From assembly GCF_000513095.1 (NCBI RefSeq), contig NZ_BAUT01000006.1, positions 1 through 64,000 of the forward strand: a stretch of 64,000 bases of DNA. Direction: 5' to 3'. The notes below the pieces were generated by a model. It saw only the letters and a list, made by a program, of their open reading frames with translations, did not search any database and was not told the DNA's origin. This document shows positions 28,342-37,199 of this stretch, one piece after another (the stretch's first letter is position 1; the number at the start of each line of letters is the position of its first letter). The position numbers and the translations under genes are program-made. Source of the stretch: Halalkalibacter wakoensis JCM 9140. Lineage in GTDB: Bacteria > Bacillota > Bacilli > Bacillales > Bacillaceae_D.

Positions 28342-28347
28342 TATAAT
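28342..28347 (+). promoter_or_regulatory. Candidate -10 element for the phosphoesterase gene
   Basis: A perfect TATAAT preceded by GT lies 25 bases before the start codon. No good -35 hexamer is visible at the right distance. Confidence 0.4.
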
Positions 28348-28371
28348 AGAGAAAAAGGGAGGGTTTTTTTA

Positions 28372-29094
28372 ATGAGAATAGCTTTTTTATCGGATATACA
28401 TGGAAACGCTACCGCATTAGAAGCAGTACTTCGTGATATTCAATCCCAGCGTGTTGATAGGATTTGTTTTTTAGGAGACTTATGTTTTCGGGGTCCTGAA
28501 CCAAAACGTGTTTTAGATATTGTCCGTAGCCTTGATGCAGATGTAATCAAAGGAAATGCGGATGAATGGCTCGTTCGAGGCATTCAAAAAGGAGAAGTTC
28601 CAGATCATGCACTTGAAATCATGCAACAAGAACGAGATTGGACGCTACAAAGACTGACAGAGGAAGATATTACATATTTAAAAGAGCTTCCAACTGAGTT
28701 GGTTTTAGAAGATGGACTAGACTCCATTGTTCATGCATTTCATGCAACACCAAATAGCTTATTTGATGTTGTCCTTCCAGATGATACAGAAGAAATTGAA
28801 AATACGATCATGCTACGTGATGATGCAGACCTCTATGTTTATGGTCATATCCATCATCCGTTTATTCGCTCCTTGCACGGGAAAAATGTCGTGAATACAG
28901 GTAGTGTTGGAATGCCATTTGATGGACACCCACTTGCCTCTTATTTGGTCGCTGAAATTGAAGAAGGACGCCATCGTCTTCATCTAAACCGAGTTCCCTA
29001 TAACCGAGAACATGTAGTGGAGATCTATAAGCAAGGTGGGTATCCAAATATTGAAACAATGGGACGAGTGATTTTTTATGGTGTAAGACCATAA
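28372..29094 (+). CDS. Calcineurin-like metallophosphoesterase
   Basis: The 240-residue protein has all metal-binding blocks of the YfcE/MJ0936-type family: FLSDIHGNATAL, GDLCFRGPEP, GNADEWLV, HAFHATP and YGHIHHPF. These enzymes hydrolyse phosphodiesters; the physiological substrate is usually unknown. No signal peptide. It is monocistronic and converges on the thioredoxin-like gene with only six bases between stops. Confidence 0.85.
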   Translation: MRIAFLSDIHGNATALEAVLRDIQSQRVDRICFLGDLCFRGPEPKRVLDIVRSLDADVIKGNADEWLVRGIQKGEVPDHALEIMQQERDWTLQRLTEEDITYLKELPTELVLEDGLDSIVHAFHATPNSLFDVVLPDDTEEIENTIMLRDDADLYVYGHIHHPFIRSLHGKNVVNTGSVGMPFDGHPLASYLVAEIEEGRHRLHLNRVPYNREHVVEIYKQGGYPNIETMGRVIFYGVRP

Positions 29095-29100
29095 ATATCC

Positions 29101-29523
29101 TTATCCTTCTAATAAAGCTCCAACCCCATTCATAATGTCCATTATGGTTGCCTTATCGTGATACATAAAGGCAACCTCTTTCTTTTCATTCAACAAAACC
29201 GTAGTCGGCACCCCCATACACTGATACAAATCATACACTTTAGTGCCATCGTCTTTTAAAACTGGGAATGTATATCCGTTTTCAGACAAAAAAGAAGCTA
29301 AGTCTACTTCAGGATCTCTTCCAGTTACATGAATCATAACCATTTCCATTTTATCTGTCTCCATAGATTGAAATAGACTTTGTTTTGCCTCTATATCACG
29401 CTTTGAATCCGGACACCATGATGTCCAAAATGAAATCATCGTTACTTTTTTATTCGCATTTTGAAGCGACCAATTTTTCTCACTGTTTACCATTGGTAAT
29501 GAAAATTCTGGAGCTTTTCTCAA
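29101..29523 (-). CDS. TlpA/ResA-type thioredoxin-fold protein with a CPDS active site
   Basis: The 140-residue protein has a thioredoxin fold of the AhpC/TSA-TlpA type: APEFSLP start, MISFWTSWCPDS near 30-40, and the cis-proline segment MGVPTTVLL. The usual CxxC is Cys37-Pro-Asp-Ser40, so it cannot form the standard intramolecular disulfide. No signal peptide follows from the chosen start. TTG 29523 is chosen because AAAGGATGAT sits about five bases upstream, while the nearest ATG abuts that SD. Confidence 0.7.
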   Translation of the reverse strand: MRKAPEFSLPMVNSEKNWSLQNANKKVTMISFWTSWCPDSKRDIEAKQSLFQSMETDKMEMVMIHVTGRDPEVDLASFLSENGYTFPVLKDDGTKVYDLYQCMGVPTTVLLNEKKEVAFMYHDKATIMDIMNGVGALLEG

Positions 29524-29538
29524 ACCGATCATCCTTTC

Positions 29539-29581
29539 AAAAAAAGAAATATGGTGACCCATTATTAGTTTGAGTCACCAT
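29539..29581 (-). terminator. Terminator of the bacilliredoxin gene
   Basis: Stem ATGGTGAC / GTCACCAT with a 15-base loop, and a minus-strand run of seven T immediately before the SD of the next gene. Confidence 0.75.
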
Positions 29582-29597
29582 CAGCGTTTTTATTTGG

Positions 29598-30035
29598 TTA
29601 ATTTGAACAATGCTCGTTGTATGCTAAAGCTAAATTACGAATCACATCTTCAGGAGTTGCTCCTTCAATTTGTTCACGCGGAATGAAATGAACAACTTTA
29701 TTTCCTTTCAAAATCGCCATTGATGGTGAAGATGGTGGAATATCTGAAAAATACGAACGCATCTTTGCAGTTGCTTCTTTATCCTGACCGGCAAACACTG
29801 TAATAAGATGATCAGGTGTTTGATCGTGCTGAAGCGACGTCACTGCAGCTGGCCGAGCTAATCCTGCAGCACAACCACAAACGGAATTAATGACAACTAA
29901 TGTGGTCCCTTCAGCTTTCTCCATATATTGTTCTACTTCTTCTTCAGTTGTTAGTTCTTTAAACCCATTTTCCGTTAATTCAGCTCTCATCGGCAATACG
30001 ACTTGTCGCATATATTCTTCATACGCCATTGACAT
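29598..30035 (-). CDS. brxA: Bacilliredoxin BrxA (YphP)
   Basis: BrxA removes bacillithiol from S-bacillithiolated proteins. The 145-residue sequence follows B. subtilis YphP nearly throughout: MSMAYEEYMRQ start, the CGC active site at residues 53-55 (SVCGCAAG), VFAGQDKEATAKMR, and SSPSMAILKG..VHFIPREQIEG. Of two adjacent ATGs the second (30035) has the better SD spacing (GGGGG, eight bases). Bacillithiol synthesis genes bshA and bshB1 occur later in this window, which fits. Confidence 0.93.
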   Translation of the reverse strand: MSMAYEEYMRQVVLPMRAELTENGFKELTTEEEVEQYMEKAEGTTLVVINSVCGCAAGLARPAAVTSLQHDQTPDHLITVFAGQDKEATAKMRSYFSDIPPSSPSMAILKGNKVVHFIPREQIEGATPEDVIRNLALAYNEHCSN

Positions 30036-30049
30036 CATAAAATCCCCCT

Positions 30050-30388
30050 TTATTTTTCTTGATCTAGTGCCACAGCAGCAGCATACGGCTTTAGAACATG
30101 ATGAATGAATCCAATTGACTGGAACGCATATACGCGTTCGACTCCTAATCCCTTTTGAAATATGAGTAAACATGGTACACTTTTGATTTTCCAATTTTGA
30201 GCAAAGCTCGGTGAGTGATTAATGTTAACTGAAAAAATAGGCAAAGACTCATGGGTAGCCTGCACAATGGATATCATATCTTTTGCTACCTTACATGTCC
30301 CACATAATGGTGTATAGACAAAAACAACGGTAACTGGCCTACGCTCTGCCAAGATTACGTTAAGCTCGTTATATGAAATGTCCTCCAT
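30050..30388 (-). CDS. Thioredoxin-like protein (CGTC)
   Basis: The 112-residue protein has a thioredoxin fold with active site CGTC (Cys29-Cys32) and a cis-proline in KSVPCLLIF. This resembles small YusE/YtpP-type thioredoxins of bacilli. It has no signal peptide. Its stop lies 14 bases before the brxA start, so both are probably expressed together as a small thiol-redox unit. Confidence 0.8.
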   Translation of the reverse strand: MEDISYNELNVILAERRPVTVVFVYTPLCGTCKVAKDMISIVQATHESLPIFSVNINHSPSFAQNWKIKSVPCLLIFQKGLGVERVYAFQSIGFIHHVLKPYAAAVALDQEK

Positions 30389-30461
30389 ATCATTCCCTCT
30401 TTTCTATTCTATTTTATCAGAAAAGGAAAAATGATGCATGTTGGAACCCTTTTATTCGATT

Positions 30462-30550
30462 AAAAAAAAGCTGTCCTCCACCTAAGCTAAGACCAACCTA
30501 AGAGAAAACCCTATCCCTCTTAGATCAAGTTAGCCTAGGTAAGAGACAAC
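30462..30550 (-). terminator. Long branched hairpin with U tract downstream of ytzC
   Basis: On the minus strand GTTGTC, ACCTA and GCTAA pair in order with TTAGC, TAGGT and GACAGC on the far side. An inner hairpin CTAAGAG / CTCTTAG closes the top, and eight T follow. The final T tract makes it a good terminator for ytzC. The stacked helices over about 80 bases are longer than usual. Confidence 0.7.
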
Positions 30551-30569
30551 TTTATCCTCCATTATTATC

Positions 30570-30830
30570 CTAACGCTTTAGAATAAAATGGTTTTGCAAT
30601 TGATTCACTTGAATCTGAGTGCGATGCAGTTGATCGCGTTGCTCAGGGCTAGCAGCATGCATAAGCGTGTCTAGCTCGTCATTTAAATCTTGTAAAGTTC
30701 TTTGTGCTTGAGTATACTCCTCAGGATCACCTTGTTGTACACGCTGTGAATCATTAAACGTCTTTTGCGCTTCTTCAATCGTCATTTCTGCTCTTTCTAA
30801 AAAATGTTCAAGATGAGTGCGCTCAGCCAT
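30570..30830 (-). CDS. ytzC: DUF2524 protein (YtzC-like)
   Basis: This 86-residue hydrophilic helical protein opens MAERTHLEHFLERAEMTIEEAQ and is predicted to form a coiled-coil hairpin throughout. The pattern matches the small Bacillus family DUF2524 (YtzC), as I recall it. ATG 30830 is chosen because TTTGGAGGT lies seven bases upstream. Function unknown. Confidence 0.72.
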   Translation of the reverse strand: MAERTHLEHFLERAEMTIEEAQKTFNDSQRVQQGDPEEYTQAQRTLQDLNDELDTLMHAASPEQRDQLHRTQIQVNQLQNHFILKR

Positions 30831-30864
30831 GATCATACCTCCAAATGTGGTTTTATTTCTGATC

Positions 30865-31806
30865 TTACTTTGCGCAACCAAGTTGAACGTTATTCATTAA
30901 TCTATAGACCATGAAATCATGAGCAATTATGGAATGAGCAAATATCATTTGGACTTCTTTTGATAACTCTTCTTCCTCTCCGGCATATCTTGAACTAATA
31001 TGAGTCAATATTAGCTGCGATACATTCGCTCGTTTCGCAAGCTCAGCTACTTCAGTAATGGTCGAGTGACCAAATTGCTCAGCATGTTCTTTTTTATCAT
31101 GACGGAATGTTCCTTCGTGTATAAGTAAATGAGCTGAATCAGCAAACGTGACCATCTTCTCCATTGGTCTTGTATCTCCAGCGATTACAACAACCCTACC
31201 TTGTTTCTTTTCAGTAACATAATCAGTCCCTATAATCATCTGACCATCAGGAAGTTGAACTCTTTCTCCCCTTTTGATTTTTTGATAAATTGGACCTGGT
31301 TCAATTCCAAGACTTTTTAATTGATCAACCATCAGTGATCCAGGTTGATCAGCTTCAATTAACTTAAAGGCGTAACTTGGCATAACATGGTCTAGTTCCG
31401 TCACTTCCACTTTTATTGAATCGTCTTCAAAGATAACTCCTTCACTTATTTCCACAAAATCAATGTCATAGGATAAAAACGATTTTGATATCGTTAGTGA
31501 GCTTTGGATAAACTCTTCTACACCTTTAGGGCCATAAACAGTTAGTGCTGTTTTAGCGCCTTGAGCTGATCTTGAACAAAGCAAGCCGGGAAGCCCAAAC
31601 AAATGGTCTCCGTGAAGATGACTGATAAAAATTCGATCTATTTTTGTTAGCGTAATCGGAGTTTGCAAAATTTGATGTTGGGTTGCTTCCCCACAATCAA
31701 ATAGCCACTGTGTGCTTTTTTTCTGCAAGAAACGGACTACTAGGCCACTAACATTCCGAGTCGTCGAAGGAACTCCGGAACCTGTTCCTAAAAAGTGAAA
31801 TTCCAT
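30865..31806 (-). CDS. rnz: Ribonuclease Z
   Basis: RNase Z removes 3' trailers from tRNA precursors lacking encoded CCA. The 313-residue protein has FLGTGSGVPSTTRN, the metal motif HLHGDH (63-68), the GDTRPM and HEGTF motifs, and HSTITEVAELAKRA followed by LTHISSRY. Length and motifs fit the short bacterial form with an exosite arm. The start is five bases past the DJ-1/PfpI stop, so the two are co-transcribed. Confidence 0.93.
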   Translation of the reverse strand: MEFHFLGTGSGVPSTTRNVSGLVVRFLQKKSTQWLFDCGEATQHQILQTPITLTKIDRIFISHLHGDHLFGLPGLLCSRSAQGAKTALTVYGPKGVEEFIQSSLTISKSFLSYDIDFVEISEGVIFEDDSIKVEVTELDHVMPSYAFKLIEADQPGSLMVDQLKSLGIEPGPIYQKIKRGERVQLPDGQMIIGTDYVTEKKQGRVVVIAGDTRPMEKMVTFADSAHLLIHEGTFRHDKKEHAEQFGHSTITEVAELAKRANVSQLILTHISSRYAGEEEELSKEVQMIFAHSIIAHDFMVYRLMNNVQLGCAK

Positions 31807-31811
31807 CTCGT

Positions 31812-32336
31812 TTACCTTTTTGCTAATGCGTCGGCAAAAGCTTTTGCATATGGAGGCAAATCAGGTGGTCTACGACTAGATATAAGATGCCCATCAACAA
31901 CAACTGCCTCGTCAAACCACTCTGCTCCTGCGTTTTCCATATCATCTTTAATGCCAGGCGTGCTTGTTACTTTTCTTCCTTGAAGGATCTTGGCAGAAAT
32001 TAATACCCATCCAGCATGACAAATTTGCCCAATTGGTTTTTCGTCTCGGTCCATTTCTTTTACAAAGGATAAGACTTGATCATACCGGCGTAATTTATCA
32101 GGTGCCCAACCACCTGGTACGAGAATCCCATCATATTCACTTGCCTTTACTTCATCAAAAGCAAAATCAGAGGTAGCTGGTACACCATATTTCCCTATGT
32201 ATGTTTTTCCTCTTTCGTTTCCAACAAAATCAACTGTTGCACCTTCTTCGCGAAGTCGCATCACTGGATACCAAAGCTCAAGATCTTCAAATTCTTCATC
32301 CACAATCGCCATTATTTTTTTGTCTGCTAAGCGCAT
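31812..32336 (-). CDS. DJ-1/PfpI-family protein (protein deglycase/protease-like)
   Basis: The 174-residue protein has the PfpI fold signature: DEEFEDLELWYP with the conserved glutamate, GILVPGGWAPDKLR, and the nucleophile elbow ICHAGW with the active cysteine. Family members act as stress chaperones, deglycases or glyoxalases. ATG 32336 follows AAGGAGTG by seven bases. It precedes rnz by five bases. Confidence 0.83.
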   Translation of the reverse strand: MRLADKKIMAIVDEEFEDLELWYPVMRLREEGATVDFVGNERGKTYIGKYGVPATSDFAFDEVKASEYDGILVPGGWAPDKLRRYDQVLSFVKEMDRDEKPIGQICHAGWVLISAKILQGRKVTSTPGIKDDMENAGAEWFDEAVVVDGHLISSRRPPDLPPYAKAFADALAKR

Positions 32337-32486
32337 TGTTCTCACTCCTTCTCTAATTTTCATATACAAACAGTATAGCATGTCTCACGATGTTACTAAA
32401 ACGAAGATGTTCTATCCTTTATTCTTCTTCATAAAATAGGTGGTAGATTACGAACAACTAGATTGACAACTAGGAGGGATTTGCCC

Positions 32487-33581
32487 ATGAAGACGACAAC
32501 CAAAAGAACTCTTCTGCTTTCTACTGCGATGATTGGAACAGCCATATCTTTACCTCTAGATAGTGATCAAGCTAAAGCAGCAACAAAGCCAATCTCTAGC
32601 GAAAAAACACTTGAAGTAAATCAACTATTAACTTTCGGGGCTACTGGACCCCAAGTCTTAGAATTACAAAGTTATCTAAAAACGTTTGATTATTACAAAG
32701 GAAGGAAAGATGGTGTTTTTGGTCCACTAACCAAACAAGCAATTACTACATACCAAAAAACACATCAGTTAAAAGTGGATGGCATTGCAGGGCCTGAAAC
32801 GATTAGCCACCTCCTTCTTGCAAGTGATGTAAAAAGAAACAAGGATGAAAATAAATCAAGTGTAACAGAAACAAAAAACAATCCCGACCAAGCGATCACC
32901 TCAGAGAATGGCTCGGCTTCATTAAAAGGAGAATCAATCCGTACTTTTAAGCAAGGTGATAGAGGCGAACGTGTTAGCGAACTTCAACAGCAATTAGCAG
33001 AATACGGATATTATCAAGGCGTTGACGGAATTTATGGTCCTAAAACAACAGCAGCCGTTAAACAGTTCCAAAGAGCTCATCAACTTCAAGTTGATGGAAT
33101 AATTGGACCTAAAACGAAAGCAATGTTAGAAGAAGCGGATCATGTTATTCATGCACCAGAAACCAATCAAACTGCTGATTCAAATACATCAACAGTAAAA
33201 AATGAACCTTCAAATGAAAATTCAACCTCAAGTTCAAATGTTATACAAACAGCTACATCTTTGAAAGGAAGTCCTTATGTGTGGGGCGGTACTTCACCAG
33301 CTGGTTTTGACTGTAGCGGCTTTATCCAATACGTATTCAAACAACACGGAAAAAGTGTTCCTCGAACAACAAGCGACCTCTATCAACAAGGTCAGGCTGT
33401 TTCAAACTTACAAGTAGGAGACATTGTCTTCTTTACTACTTATCGAAGCGGACCGTCTCATGCCGGAATTTATCTAGGAAATCGACAGTTTATTCACGTT
33501 GGTTCTTCTACGGGAGTAGCTACCGCTTCGCTAGACCAATCCTATTGGTCTACTAGGTATTTAGGGGCAAAACGTTTTTAA
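32487..33581 (+). CDS. Secreted NlpC/P60 endopeptidase with two peptidoglycan-binding domains
   Basis: The 364-residue cell-wall hydrolase has a signal peptide (cleavage likely after QAKA) and two PG_binding_1 domains, each with GATGPQVLELQ- or GDRGERVSELQ-type openings and an FGPLTKQAI- or YGPKTTAAV-type core. A Ser/Asn-rich linker follows, then a C-terminal NlpC/P60 domain with Cys in FDCSGF (near 275), His in SHAGIY (near 324) and His in FIHVGS (near 336). It should cleave D-gamma-glutamyl-diaminopimelate bonds in peptidoglycan stems. ATG 32487 follows AGGAGGG. Confidence 0.9.
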   Translation: MKTTTKRTLLLSTAMIGTAISLPLDSDQAKAATKPISSEKTLEVNQLLTFGATGPQVLELQSYLKTFDYYKGRKDGVFGPLTKQAITTYQKTHQLKVDGIAGPETISHLLLASDVKRNKDENKSSVTETKNNPDQAITSENGSASLKGESIRTFKQGDRGERVSELQQQLAEYGYYQGVDGIYGPKTTAAVKQFQRAHQLQVDGIIGPKTKAMLEEADHVIHAPETNQTADSNTSTVKNEPSNENSTSSSNVIQTATSLKGSPYVWGGTSPAGFDCSGFIQYVFKQHGKSVPRTTSDLYQQGQAVSNLQVGDIVFFTTYRSGPSHAGIYLGNRQFIHVGSSTGVATASLDQSYWSTRYLGAKRF

Positions 33582-33593
33582 TAGGCAAAATAA

Positions 33594-33634
33594 AGGACAC
33601 CCAAAAAGGTAACGAATCTTTTTGGGTGTCCTTA
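33594..33634. terminator. Bidirectional terminator
   Basis: Perfect stem AAGGACACCCAAAAAG / CTTTTTGGGTGTCCTT between the NlpC/P60 gene and the convergent YitT-like gene. Confidence 0.85.
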
Positions 33635-33649
33635 AATCTATATGCCTTT

Positions 33650-34282
33650 TTATGATTCATTCATCGATCGAGAATGGGCTTCTCCAAATGCTGGTTGTTC
33701 CTCTCGTACTTTAATTGGTGATTTTTTATAGCGTCCAATTATGGTACTTGCGACAAAAATAACGAAAACCGACAAAAGCGCATTTCCCCATCCTACTAAT
33801 AAACCGGCCAACACAATAATCGATAAATCACTAATAAATATCGATACGCCTCGATTAATACCCCATTTTTGATCTAAGTACAAGGCTAGTATGTGTATTC
33901 CTCCAAGCGAAGAGCCGTTGTTTAGGACGAATGTTACTCCAAAACCTATACATAGTCCTGCCAGTACGGTAGCTAACCACATCGGAATGGAGAAAAATGG
34001 TAAAAAGTCTAATGCGTCACGAACAATAGAAATACCAATAATAGACATGAAACTAGATATCGTAAACCATTTTCCTAGTTTCATAAAAGACATCCAAAAG
34101 AACGGTAAATTAACTAAGAAAAACAGCACACCCCACGACCAAGAGCTCATAAATGTTAAAACCGTCGCAAGTCCTGCTGTTCCTCCAAAAGTGAGGTTAT
34201 GCAAAGCTAAAAATTTCAATCCTAGTGCTGTTAAAAACAAACCTACTATGACAAGGGAAACCATTTTAAAACGTTCAGCCAT
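33650..34282 (-). CDS. YitT-family membrane protein, short form
   Basis: The 210-residue protein has about five or six membrane helices and the YitT/DUF161 pattern: LGLKFLALHNLTFGGTAGLATVL, then FVLNNGSSLGGIHILALYLDQKWGINRG. It lacks the cytoplasmic C-terminal DUF2179 domain of longer family members. Transport function is unknown. The tail is polar. Confidence 0.78.
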   Translation of the reverse strand: MAERFKMVSLVIVGLFLTALGLKFLALHNLTFGGTAGLATVLTFMSSWSWGVLFFLVNLPFFWMSFMKLGKWFTISSFMSIIGISIVRDALDFLPFFSIPMWLATVLAGLCIGFGVTFVLNNGSSLGGIHILALYLDQKWGINRGVSIFISDLSIIVLAGLLVGWGNALLSVFVIFVASTIIGRYKKSPIKVREEQPAFGEAHSRSMNES

Positions 34283-34456
34283 ATTTTCACCCCCATTTAT
34301 CCTACTACACTCTCTACCTTACGCGAAAAAGCAAGAATGGTCAATGTATAAAGGTGAATTTTTATTCATCTGAATTATCTGAATAATATACAAGGTAAGA
34401 GTTTGTTAGATTTTCTATCAAAAAATATGCAGGTTTTTATGCATTGACATGCATAA
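34283..34456. other. Intergenic region with no recognised feature
   Basis: AT-rich spacer between the YitT-like gene and the cheV terminator. I see only the YitT SD at its left end and a short ATGCATTGACATGCAT palindrome near 34439-34454. Confidence 0.4.
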
Positions 34457-34519
34457 AAAAAGAAAAAGCCATAGAATAATCTCCTTTCTATACTAGAACG
34501 GAATACTCGATGGCTTTCT
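34457..34519 (-). terminator. Terminator of cheV
   Basis: On the minus strand AGAAAGCCAT pairs with ATGGCTTTTT around a wide, partly paired loop, followed by CTTTTTTT. Confidence 0.7.
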
Positions 34520-34523
34520 CTCT

Positions 34524-35429
34524 TTACAGGATAAGTTGATCAATCGTTTCAATTAACTTAACAATTTCTGGTTTACTAACTTGTGCATCTGCTCCTACAC
34601 CTTTTCCTTTATGGTACAAATCTTTTGTAATTAAAGATGAGAATATGATGACAGGGATCTTTGATAACAGATCATTTTCTTTGATTCGTTTCGTAAAATG
34701 ATGACCGTCCATTTGCGGCATTTCAACGTCAGTAATGATTAACTGTACTTCATCTTTTATATTAGATCCAACCTGATTATGTAGAAATTCAAGGTAATCC
34801 CAAGCTGCTTTCCCATGTTCAAAAAAGGTCACTTGTTCATATCCTGCTTCAGATAGAGTTTCATATAATAGCTTTCGAAGCATAGCCGAATCTTCTGCTA
34901 CAACAATCTTTTTTTGACTTCTTTCCCGTTCACCAAGCACTTTAACTTGTGAAACGTTAATGCCTTTTTCTGGATTGATCTCAACAACAATCTTTTCAAA
35001 GTCAAGCAATAAAATCATTTGTTCATCCATTTTCACGATGCCTGTACATGCATTTTCGATGCCTTGCGAAAGTTCAGCCGGTTTTTCGATCTGCTCCCAC
35101 GAAATCCGATGTATTCGAGAAACATTATGCACCCTAAACGCGACTTTAATTTGATTTAACTCTGAAATGATTAGTTTATCTTGTTCAGGCTTTTCAGATG
35201 GAGCTAAGCCAAGAACGTTTGAAAGATTAACAACCGTTAACACTTCATCTCTTAATCGGATAATTCCTTCAACATGAGGATGACTATTGGGCATTGGTGT
35301 GACAGCAGGTGCTTGAATAATTTCCCTAACTTTCATCACATTTATACCAAATAAGCTTGTCCCCACTTCAAAAGCAATCACCTCTAATTCGTTCGTACCA
35401 CTTTCAAGCAATATGCCTCTTTGTTCCAC
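34524..35429 (-). CDS. cheV: Chemotaxis protein CheV (CheW domain plus response regulator)
   Basis: CheV couples receptors to CheA and mediates adaptation through phosphorylation. The 301-residue protein has an N-terminal CheW domain (about 10-150: ILLESGTNELEVIAFEVG, MPNSHPHVEGIIRLRDEVLTVVNL) and a C-terminal receiver domain (about 170-300: VVAEDSAMLRKLL, LIITDVEMPQMDGH with the phosphorylatable Asp, and the lysine in VSKPEI). GTG 35429 is chosen since AGGGGGA lies six bases upstream and the start then matches the family. It lies 22 bases after ilvA. Confidence 0.92.
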   Translation of the reverse strand: MEQRGILLESGTNELEVIAFEVGTSLFGINVMKVREIIQAPAVTPMPNSHPHVEGIIRLRDEVLTVVNLSNVLGLAPSEKPEQDKLIISELNQIKVAFRVHNVSRIHRISWEQIEKPAELSQGIENACTGIVKMDEQMILLLDFEKIVVEINPEKGINVSQVKVLGERERSQKKIVVAEDSAMLRKLLYETLSEAGYEQVTFFEHGKAAWDYLEFLHNQVGSNIKDEVQLIITDVEMPQMDGHHFTKRIKENDLLSKIPVIIFSSLITKDLYHKGKGVGADAQVSKPEIVKLIETIDQLIL

Positions 35430-35451
35430 TTGAAGTCCCCCTAAGTCCATC

Positions 35452-36698
35452 TCAAATGAGTAAATGAAATAAGCTTTCGTCTTTATTAATTTCCTGATAA
35501 TCGAAACCTTTTTTAACAAGACGATCAATTAAACCAGGGTAGTCATCCCGACATTTTAGTTCAATTCCAAGGAGAACAGGCCCATTTGACTTGTTGTTTT
35601 TCTTCGTGTATTCAAATCTAGTGATATCATCATTAGGTCCTAGTACGTCTTGTATAAATTCTCTAAGTGCTCCAGCACGTTGAGGAAACTGTACAATAAA
35701 ATAGTATTGAAGTCCTTCATACATAAGGGAACGCTCTCTCATCTCTTGCATTCTCCCAATATCGTTGTTTCCTCCACTAACGATACAAACGACGTTTTTC
35801 CCTTTAATTTCATCTTTATAAAAATCAAGAGCACTTATGGACATGGCTCCAGCCGGTTCTGCAACAATTGCATTTTGATTATATAACTCAAGGATCGTTG
35901 TACAAATTTTCCCTTCAGGTACCAAGACAATATCATCTAAAATTTGTTGAGAAATTTCAAACGGAATTTGACCAACTTTTTTAACAGCTGCTCCGTCAAC
36001 AAATTTATCGATTTTTTCTAATTCAACGACTCGACCTTCTTTTAAAGATTGTTTCATCGACGGTGCACCAGCTGGTTCACAACCAATCATCTTCGTATGA
36101 GGACTAATACTTTTTATATAGGTTCCGACACCGCTGATTAAACCGCCACCACCGATAGATGAAAATAAATAATCGATATTCTCATCGATATCATTCATAA
36201 TTTCCATTCCAACCGTACCTTGTCCAGCAATGATTTTTTCTTGATCAAATGGATGAATAAAAGCCATTTCATGTTCATTGCAGTAAGAAATAGCTTCATT
36301 AAATGAATCATCAAACGTATCCCCAGATAACACAACATCCACGTAGTCTTTCCCAAAAAACTTCACCTGGTCCACTTTTTGTCGCGGGGTTGTGGAAGGC
36401 ATAAAAATACGACCATTAATTTTTAATGTTCGGCAGGAGTATGCTACACCTTGAGCATGATTTCCCGCACTCGCGCATACAACTCCATTATTAAGTTCTT
36501 CTTGACTAAGGCTGGAAATTTGATGAAAGCTCCGCGAATTTTAAAAGAACGAACAACTTGTAGATCTTCTCTTTTTAAGTAAACATTGCATTCATATCGT
36601 TCTGACAAAACTTCATTTTTTTGTAAAGGTGTATGTGTAACGACGTCTTTTAAACGCTGATTAGCAATAATAATATCTTCTATATGTACGCTTCCCAT
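35452..36698 (-). CDS. ilvA: Threonine ammonia-lyase, biosynthetic (frameshifted)
   Basis: IlvA deaminates threonine to 2-oxobutyrate for isoleucine synthesis. Seen are the PLP lysine motif VVRSFKIRGA, the glycine loop SIGGGGLISGVG, VSGGNND and a C-terminal ACT-like regulatory domain (YYFIVQFPQRAGALREF). The frame breaks at 36526-36528, where GCTTTCATCAA should read GCTTTTCATCAA. The corrected frame reads HQISSLSQEELNNGVVCASAGNHAQGVAY and joins the rest. Full length would be 415 residues, normal for Bacillus IlvA. ATG 36698 follows GAAAGGA. Confidence 0.9.
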
Positions 36699-36828
36699 TA
36701 TCGATTTCCTTTCACTTAAGGTGCTTCTCTACTTTTTCATCACAATATATCTTATCTTACCATACCCACTATCATTGCGTAACCCCTCTTCCTTTTCATT
36801 CCTTTCCCATATCATTTTATATTGACGA

Positions 36829-36857
36829 TTGATTATTTAGGCGTTGCTTACTATAAT
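36829..36857 (+). promoter_or_regulatory. Sigma-A-type promoter
   Basis: TTGATT (36829-36834) and a perfect TATAAT (36852-36857) are separated by exactly 17 bases, about 75 bases before the small protein gene at 36932. Confidence 0.7.
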
Positions 36858-36931
36858 GGAGTAGATAAGCGAATGTACACAAATACATATGTTAATTCGA
36901 ACATAGCTGTTAATTAAAGGGAGGGTTATTG

Positions 36932-37129
36932 ATGACTAAAAAGATATCACTGTTTATGATTATTACGACTTTACTATTTGTATTGCCAACTCAAGTTTTA
37001 GGAGCTGGTGGCGGAAATGGTGAAGCGGCTAGTAGCGAACCTTCAGGCATGCTTGTTTTAGCCCTTACACTCATGTCAATTTTAACTATTATTACAATGA
37101 TTTTTTTCTCATTCCGTGATAATGGATAA
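36932..37129 (+). CDS. Small secreted or membrane protein, 65 aa, unknown
   Basis: SD GGGAGGG is six to eight bases upstream of ATG 36932. The product has an N-terminal hydrophobic signal (ISLFMIITTLLFVLPTQVLGA), a Gly/Ser/Glu-rich loop and a second transmembrane helix (MLVLALTLMSILTIITMIFFSF). It is probably a two-helix membrane protein. A promoter and a terminator flank it, so it is a single-gene unit. Family not recognised. Confidence 0.65.
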   Translation: MTKKISLFMIITTLLFVLPTQVLGAGGGNGEAASSEPSGMLVLALTLMSILTIITMIFFSFRDNG

Positions 37130-37140
37130 GGTTTCTACGA

Positions 37141-37168
37141 ACGTGGACAAACAAGTCCACGTTTTTTT
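37141..37168 (+). terminator. Terminator of the small membrane protein gene
   Basis: Stem ACGTGGAC / GTCCACGT followed by seven T. Confidence 0.85.
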
Positions 37169-37199
37169 GTGTCAAATTTACAATGTGGAGATGAAATAA

